The notes beneath the pieces are model-generated. The model did no database searches. It saw only the letters and a list, made by a program, of their open reading frames with translations, and had not been told where the DNA came from. Source: Paramacrobiotus metropolitanus (taxonomy: Eukaryota > Tardigrada > Eutardigrada > Parachela > Macrobiotidae). From it: a stretch of DNA of 64,000 bases. A program made the translations under genes and the position numbers. Below are positions 58,546 to 64,000 of this stretch, piece by piece (the stretch's first letter is position 1; each line of letters starts with the position of its first letter). Location of the stretch: positions 62,001 to 126,000 of the forward strand of contig NW_026570336.1 in the NCBI RefSeq assembly GCF_019649055.1. Reading direction: 5' to 3'.

Positions 58546-61500
58546 TTATATACGGGCGATGAGCGGCTTCTTGGGGTTGTCCTCCTGGTAGCCGCCCGCG
58601 TCGGCGTAGTTACAGGCGTCCGTCGACGGAAACCGGTGGTTGACGGTGGCGCTGTAGGGTTTCCGACGCCGCCCTCCGGGGACCTCCGGGTCCGCCGCGG
58701 CGTCGGCCTCCTCCGAGTAGCCGAGCGCCGTGAAGCCCTTCTTACTGCGGTACTTCCACAGCTTCCGCCCGATGGCCATGGCGTAGCACCCGAAGCACAG
58801 GCACGCCACACTGGCGACGATGGCCACCAGCAGCACGAACATGATGGTGCGGCCTTGGTGATAGCCGCGACCCGTGTCCAGGGTCTCCGGGGCCCCGGCG
58901 GTCCGCAGGGTCACGCAGTCCAGGAGGGTGCTGGGCCGGCCGTGCGGCTCGAACTCCATGCAGAACTCGTACAGGGTGTTGGCGGCGAGAGCGCTGACGC
59001 GGTGCTGCCGGGAGAGGGGCGCCAGCCGGATGACGTGGAGGCCCGGGAGGGTGTCGGAGGGCCCGGAAGTGGGCCGGTAGCGGCGGTACTTGAGGAAGAG
59101 GTGCCGGCCGAGACGGACACGCGTCTCCACGTGGTGGTAGTGGCGTCCGCGGGGCGGGGAGGTGGCGCCGAGGTGCGGCACGTGGACGGTGCCGTTCCAC
59201 GTGATGACGACGTAGGTGTCGCCCACCGACAGCGGGAGGATGTTGACGAGGGGTGCGATACCTAACGAACGACGAAAAAAACCGGTTTGCTGTTGAAAAA
59301 TTGAATAATAAAATCAAGAAACAGTGCGCAACAAGAACACGTCCAAAGTGAATAAATCGCCACCACGGGTTTCCAACAGGGAAGCGATTATCTGCGCAAT
59401 ATGCGTCAAAACGGCCTTTTTTTTATTTTACTTTGTATGATTAACTGAACAAATTTGTAAATATTTTTATCAATAGTAATTTATTTATATTTATATATGT
59501 TATTAATTAATTACTTGTTCTAAAATTAAAAATTAGAAATCGGCCGGTCGGTTCGCCGTTTTAAAATAGAATATTAAAATCAGCAAAAATCGTGCATCAA
59601 GAATATATCCAATCGCGGCTCGTAAAAACAGAGAAGCGCTGCTCTGCGTGCAGTATGCGTTAAAACGCAGTATCTACTTGTTTTTCTATAAAGCCGAATG
59701 ATCGTTGCGCTAATGGCGTGCGAGATTAGGCGGATCATTAGGTTGTGCGCGCGATCATTAGGACTAATGGCCACGCCACACTGACCTTTACATCGACGAG
59801 GGCCTTGGCGGTGCCGGCGCTGTTCTCCGCCACGCAGTAGTAGACGCCGCCGTCGTGCGGCACCACGTGACTGATCCGCAGCGTGCCGGCTTCGTTGCGC
59901 ACGTAGTGCGACCCCGCGGCGGGGGCCGGCGGCGGCGCCAGGGGGCGGGGCTCGGCGGTGGAGGGCGGCGGCGGGGCGGTGCGCGGCAGGGGGATGGATT
60001 CCCCGTTGGCCAGGACGCGGTGCCACGTGATGAGCGGCGAGGGCGATCCGTAGGCCTGTCAAGCAGCGCAAGGTTAAGATTAGGCGGCCGACGATTAGGC
60101 GGCCGATTAGCAGCAAATACGCCCGCACACGGGACGGGTGGCGACGCTGATTACGGGCGACACGCGCGCTCCCCCGGGGACTATCAGCGCAATTAATTTC
60201 CCGTACCGGCCTGACGCGGCCCCGGTTTACTGGGGTGTTGTGCAGCTTGACATGCGGCCGATTAAGCGCGTCGCCCGCGCGCCACTCATAATTAATCAAC
60301 ACATTTCTCCGTTTTTATCGGCTCCCGCGCTATTATTAATTCTGTTCGCATTAGAATTTACAGAAAGGCCACAACAACAACCGATACCATGGTCGTCAAT
60401 GTCTGACATTTTGCGAAATATCAATAGCATTTCAACGTATCACCGGCGTTTCGTGGTTAATCTTTTACTTCTACCGGTTACCCACCGGTACCGGTTTCTC
60501 GCAGTTTGTCGGCATATATATATATATTTGCACGATATACAAAGTATATACAATAATTGTCATAAAATTGTACGTACGAATTTAGCAATTCTAGCACATT
60601 TCATCGGCAATTTATAATTATGTAATAAGCATACCGTGCTACAACTTTAATATACCCTGCTATATATGGACGATATGCTACCCTGCTACAATTAATTCAT
60701 CTGTATAGCGCGGGCAGTTAACTGGCAAATGAACAGCACAACGAATAAGTATTGTTCTCTGTTCGACAGCACTAAACAACAGCAATACACAAATTGTTTT
60801 TTGCTCAGCCAGACTCGAAGTCCCTTCGGGGTTGTCTGCTCTTGTGCCGTAATAATAATGATAAGAAAAAAATTCCTAAAATTCTGTTTCGACTTATTAC
60901 TTTGTCATATGCAAAAATGGTATTAACATTAATAACAGCAGAGCATTTGTGCGGCATTCGGTATTTTCATACAGTATTCGCAGTCTCTTATAATTGTTAG
61001 AAATTCTTATCGTAATAACTTTAAGACGCCGGTATTTAAAAAATGTATGATAAATTGTATCTGTATAATAATGTTATGGCTATTCGCACATAATATTGCT
61101 ATAAATTTTTTCACTTTCCGGCATTTAAAACTAAAATATGTAATACGATTAATAAAAGGAATACTTCCGTGCAAGCCGGATGATTAATTTCTTACGTACA
61201 ATTCAGGGAGTACTTTATGCGCGAATGCTGGAGCTTAAAAAGCAATCACTACATTACAGGTATCGCAACGATGAATTTAATTTTACAATAAATCATTGTG
61301 ATAAATAAATTCCATTGATAAATTCTCGGATTTTACGATAAGTATTTTTACACGATGTCAGTATTTGACGTGCATCAGTCATGCCAAATGCACGTAACGC
61401 CTAGAAAGGGTGGCGTGGCGGGCCGTGGTATGGAGCTCAAGATAACCGCTGAATCTGTATTTCTCGCTCTATCTTTACGCAAGAAATTAACCACCGGGCT

Positions 61501-61808
61501 TGTACATGACTGTCGCGCCGCTTGGAAATTAAAAAGTACAAGAGTGTCGTTCAGGTTTCGATGTAATTACAGAGGCGGTGTGTTACCTGGCAGGGCAGCC
61601 GGAACTCCTCGCCGGGGAAGGCATTGAAGGTGTCCTCCTGGTCGGAGGGCGAGGCAATGACCGGCATCTCACAGAAGACCAGCGCCGACGGCTGGCAGCC
61701 CTCCAGGGCGCCGCTGCTGCTGCGCGCCCCCGCCCCCACCCCGCGGGCGGCCGTCCACGCCGCCGGCCCGCTGAGCAGCAGCGTCCCCAGCAGCCACAGC
61801 CGCACCAT
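58546..61808 (-). CDS. Single-pass membrane protein with Ig and FN3-like domains, three exons, ~403 aa
   Basis: Exons: 61587-61808, 59782-60055 and 58546-59261. Phases join if the second donor is GTGTGG at 59781; the stronger GTAAAG nearby would break the frame. A signal peptide follows the ATG at 61808 (VRLWLLGTLLLSGPAA); an upstream in-frame ATG at 61868 is an alternative. The Ig domain has the first Cys in EEFRLPCQ, the Trp in SPLITWHRV and the second Cys in DGGVYYCVAENSAGTAK, interrupted by a Pro/Ala-rich insertion. The next part reads as a fibronectin-III-like domain (VVITWNGTV, ANTLYEFCMEFEP). A membrane span (IMFVLLVAIVASVACLCFGC) precedes a ~70-residue cytoplasmic tail with tyrosines (YSEEAD, NYADAGGY). 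It is likely a cell-adhesion or co-receptor protein; the family is not recognised. Confidence 0.75.
60056..61586. other. 1.5-kb intron of the Ig/FN3 gene
   Basis: AT-rich, with (TA)n near 60519 and a retrotransposon 3' end at 60806-60860. No nested gene is supported. Confidence 0.5.
60806..60860 (+). mobile_element. Solo 3' terminus of retrotransposon family A
   Basis: The block from CCAGACTCGAAGTCCCTTCG to CTTGTGCCGTAA matches the 3' end at 41168-41211 almost exactly and is followed by (TAA/TGA)n. Only the 3' UTR end is present, a severe 5' truncation. Confidence 0.8.
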
Positions 61809-61868
61809 TATCGGCCGGTGCGTCCGCGAGTGGGCCAGCATCCAGATGAGGGAAATGCGCAGAAACAT

Positions 61869-62902
61869 ACCGGCTACACGATTAACATCCGCAGGTAGTC
61901 ACCGCGACGATCAGTAAATATAATCCGGCCATTCAATTCCTGCATTAAAAAAATTTATCGTTGGATAATTTATATATATAGCGGCGCGAAAGATAAACTT
62001 GTTGGCATGCCTTATTGCACGCAGCGATTAAGGCGCAATTGTGACCTTTGTAAAGCATGCGCGTGTCAACTGTCAGTGTATCCGCGTACAAGTGGCGGAT
62101 ATAAAAATAGAATGTTGCATCGCATCGCGCTCCGCACGGCCAACACAAACACCCATCAAACGGGCATCCTGCACTTCTTAACAACGCGCAATGTACACAC
62201 GCCGGAGCGTGTTCATCCTGCCTGTGCGGCGGCGGGTGTACCCGCCAGCAACGCCGCCCCTTTTTTGTCAGGCACGTAAGGCCATTGTCAGCGACGCACG
62301 CAGCGCATCCGGCGCGCGTGTATACAGTGTTCACACAACACACTCGCTTCCCGTCACGCGAAACATCAGCGCTCTTTTGTGCGCCGGCTGGCAACAATGC
62401 CAGGACCGTTTAGAGGGACGCAGCAGCGGCCGCGGGGCGCTGACAGCTTCCTGCCCGGCCTGGGCCACCGCCCGCGGCGTCCAACGGATTGGCCGCAATT
62501 ACCCCGTCGTGCAACCGGCAACGTCAGCGCGCCCCTGGGAAGGGAAGAGGCAACGCGCAGGCCCAGCAGCGCCGCATTAACGCCCTTAATTACGCGCTGC
62601 ACCGGCCACATTTCGTATATAACGATATAACGATGTTATGTAACCCCGGCTTTTTCCTGAATATTCTGACACCGCGCTGCTCATCGGCCCGCTGCATTTA
62701 GTTCGGACGTTATGGCTGTAAGAAAATTCCAAAAAGTTTATAATATGCGTTCAGATGTATCAAAAGTCTCATTATGGGCCGATCGTCTTTAGCTCTGCAC
62801 TTTAAATTCACGGGTTACGCGAAACGCCGCACTATTTACGCTCTACATGCATTTTGCAAGGTTGGTGCATGCCAAAATCCGACCTGAACTGCAAACTATC
62901 GA
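61869..62902. other. Upstream region of the Ig/FN3 gene
   Basis: This should contain the promoter. 62724-62800 is a diverged fragment of the foldback family at 37699-38401 (TTCCAAAAAGTTTA, CAAAAGTCTCATTATGG, CCGATC). GC-rich frames around 62380-62580 look composition-driven rather than coding. Confidence 0.45.
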
Positions 62903-63508
62903 TACTTCGCTTTTACTCGCGTTCCGACCGCTTACAGATTACACCTTCACGTTCCGTCCACCCACCATTTCAGTTTCCCTGCATGGGCCCACATAAAAAT
63001 TTATAATACCATACAGATAATTTTTAACCAGTAAGACCGTTTATTTCAGGACCGAAAGCAACAAGGAACAACAAAAAAATTTATCACAAAACAAAGTTTT
63101 AAAGAATAATTTAGAGATCAACGAATCCATCCAAAAAGTTTGCTATAAAAAACGAGGAATTATCACCGATTTAGTTAATAATCACAAATTCCTTAGTTGG
63201 TTTAATTTACTAGAATTAATCACCGTAAAAATAAAATTTAACCAGCATGTGAAAGACTCGTCACTTAATTTTCGAACTGTTCGGTTTCTTTGACTGGAGG
63301 TGTTTTTTGTCAGCCGATTTCGCTTTCAGTGCGTCCAAAAAACGTACTTACTTTTTAAGTTTTACGTGCTGGGGAAAACAAACTGAACTGTGCAGTTAGC
63401 TGTTAATAACCACGTAGCCGCTCACTGCAGGGGCTACTAATGCAATCGGGTGGACGGAACGTGAAGGTGTAATCTGTAAGCGGTCGGAACGCGAGTAAAA
63501 GCGAAGTA
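62903..63508. mobile_element. TA-flanked MITE with perfect 61-bp terminal inverted repeats
   Basis: The left arm 62903-62963 and right arm 63448-63508 are exact reverse complements over 61 bp. They start with TA and CTTCGCTTTTACTCGCG. TA at both outer edges fits a TA target duplication as in Tc1/mariner-like elements. The interior is AT-rich and non-coding. Its tips (TACTTCGCTT) match those of the MITE at 57701-58178, so the two probably used related transposases. Confidence 0.92.
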
Positions 63509-64000
63509 TACATTACAAAATATTATTAACTTTTCCTCTTTGTAATTAACATAAACCTGGGAATGATGTCATTGTGGTAGACGTAGTGTAGACTGTGTAG
63601 TGGCAATCGTTCATAGCGCAAACTTCGTGCTAAATGCGTGCTATCTGTACCTTTACGATAGGTCGATCGTCGCCTGTTAAAAATGAATATAGTATTTCAA
63701 GCGGGAGTGATATAGTATGGGAAAAAAGAGGAAGTTGATTATTTGCGCATCAGAGTGCGCGGCGGGTCACTCGACGCGTGTCATCCGGGATTTCCCCGGG
63801 GAAACCGGGAGGGAAAAAACGCTAAACTATGAGGGCGGGTTAACCAACCCGGCACTACTGTACAACCACCATGTTCATATATAAACACCGTACATGTGTG
63901 GATGGTGATAATTAAGGCCGAGTGTGTTTATCCACGGGATGGAGTAATCCGTCCGGGCACCGACCAGATTAATACCAGCGTCCGCGTCCGCTCTCACGCC
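63509..64000. other. Right-edge spacer
   Basis: No gene is supported. It contains a GC-rich stretch with GGGAAACCGGGAGGG near 63800 and a TATATAAA at about 63878, which might be a core promoter for a gene beyond the window. Confidence 0.35.

Noticed and set aside
58483-59265. Plus-strand 260-codon frame opposite the Ig/FN3 gene's last exon
   Set aside because: It is an antisense shadow; the minus strand carries the membrane span and fibronectin-like sequence.
62191-62630. GC-rich frames upstream of the Ig/FN3 gene
   Set aside because: Several frames are open at once on both strands, which indicates composition rather than coding; no splice or domain support.
1-64000. tRNA or rRNA genes
   Set aside because: No cloverleaf-type A/B-box pairs or rRNA-like blocks were recognised by eye. 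A tRNAscan-SE and Rfam run would be decisive.

Overview
The window is nuclear DNA of a small invertebrate animal. The genes are split by introns of roughly 50 to 1500 bases with GT-AG boundaries, exons are GC-rich, and introns and spacers are AT-rich. Gene content (EDEM3, QSOX, clan-2-type cytochrome P450, DNAJB6-type J protein, ZP-domain and Ig/FN3 membrane proteins) is metazoan. The mix of compact genes, a lineage-specific F-box-like family and abundant foldback DNA fits an ecdysozoan such as a tardigrade. That placement is inference and the species is not established.

Layout. 1-10745 is a tandem satellite of about 252 bp (42 full copies plus a partial one), bordered by a decayed retroelement tail. 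11756-15346 (minus) is a quiescin sulfhydryl oxidase. 17058-19439 (minus) is the first copy of a three-exon F-box-like family with a hAT-type MITE in intron 1. 21128-26120 (plus) is a seven-exon EDEM3. 26.3-32.5 kb is mostly non-genic, with LINE-type 3' ends and inverted repeats. 32.5-34.7 kb is a two-gene PIF/Harbinger transposon with an apparently intact transposase. 35131-35692 is a 248-bp-arm palindrome just upstream of the second F-box-like gene (35859-40207, plus), whose introns hold a 700-bp palindrome, retroelement pieces and a third palindrome. A reverse-transcriptase tail (40361-41211) and scrambled fragments of a third family copy follow.

42992-45673 (plus) encodes a mucin-like protein of nineteen nearly identical 44-residue repeats, interrupted by one nonsense codon. 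Then come a Ly6/uPAR-like gene with frame breaks (46425-47348, minus), a cytochrome P450 with three one-base frame breaks (49803-51609, minus), a DNAJB6-like chaperone (52810-54042, plus) divergent from it, a protein joining leucine-rich repeats to a ZP domain (54970-57483, plus), and an Ig/FN3 single-pass receptor-like protein (58546-61808, minus). The last 2 kb hold a TA-flanked MITE with perfect 61-bp terminal inverted repeats.

There is no operon-like organisation. QSOX (disulfide formation), EDEM3 (mannose trimming for ER-associated degradation) and the J protein (client holding) all serve protein folding, but nothing in the sequence shows co-regulation. The most distinctive content is the F-box-like family with its N-terminal Tudor-like block, the LRR-ZP fusion, the near-identical tandem arrays, and the unusual density of long palindromes around one gene.
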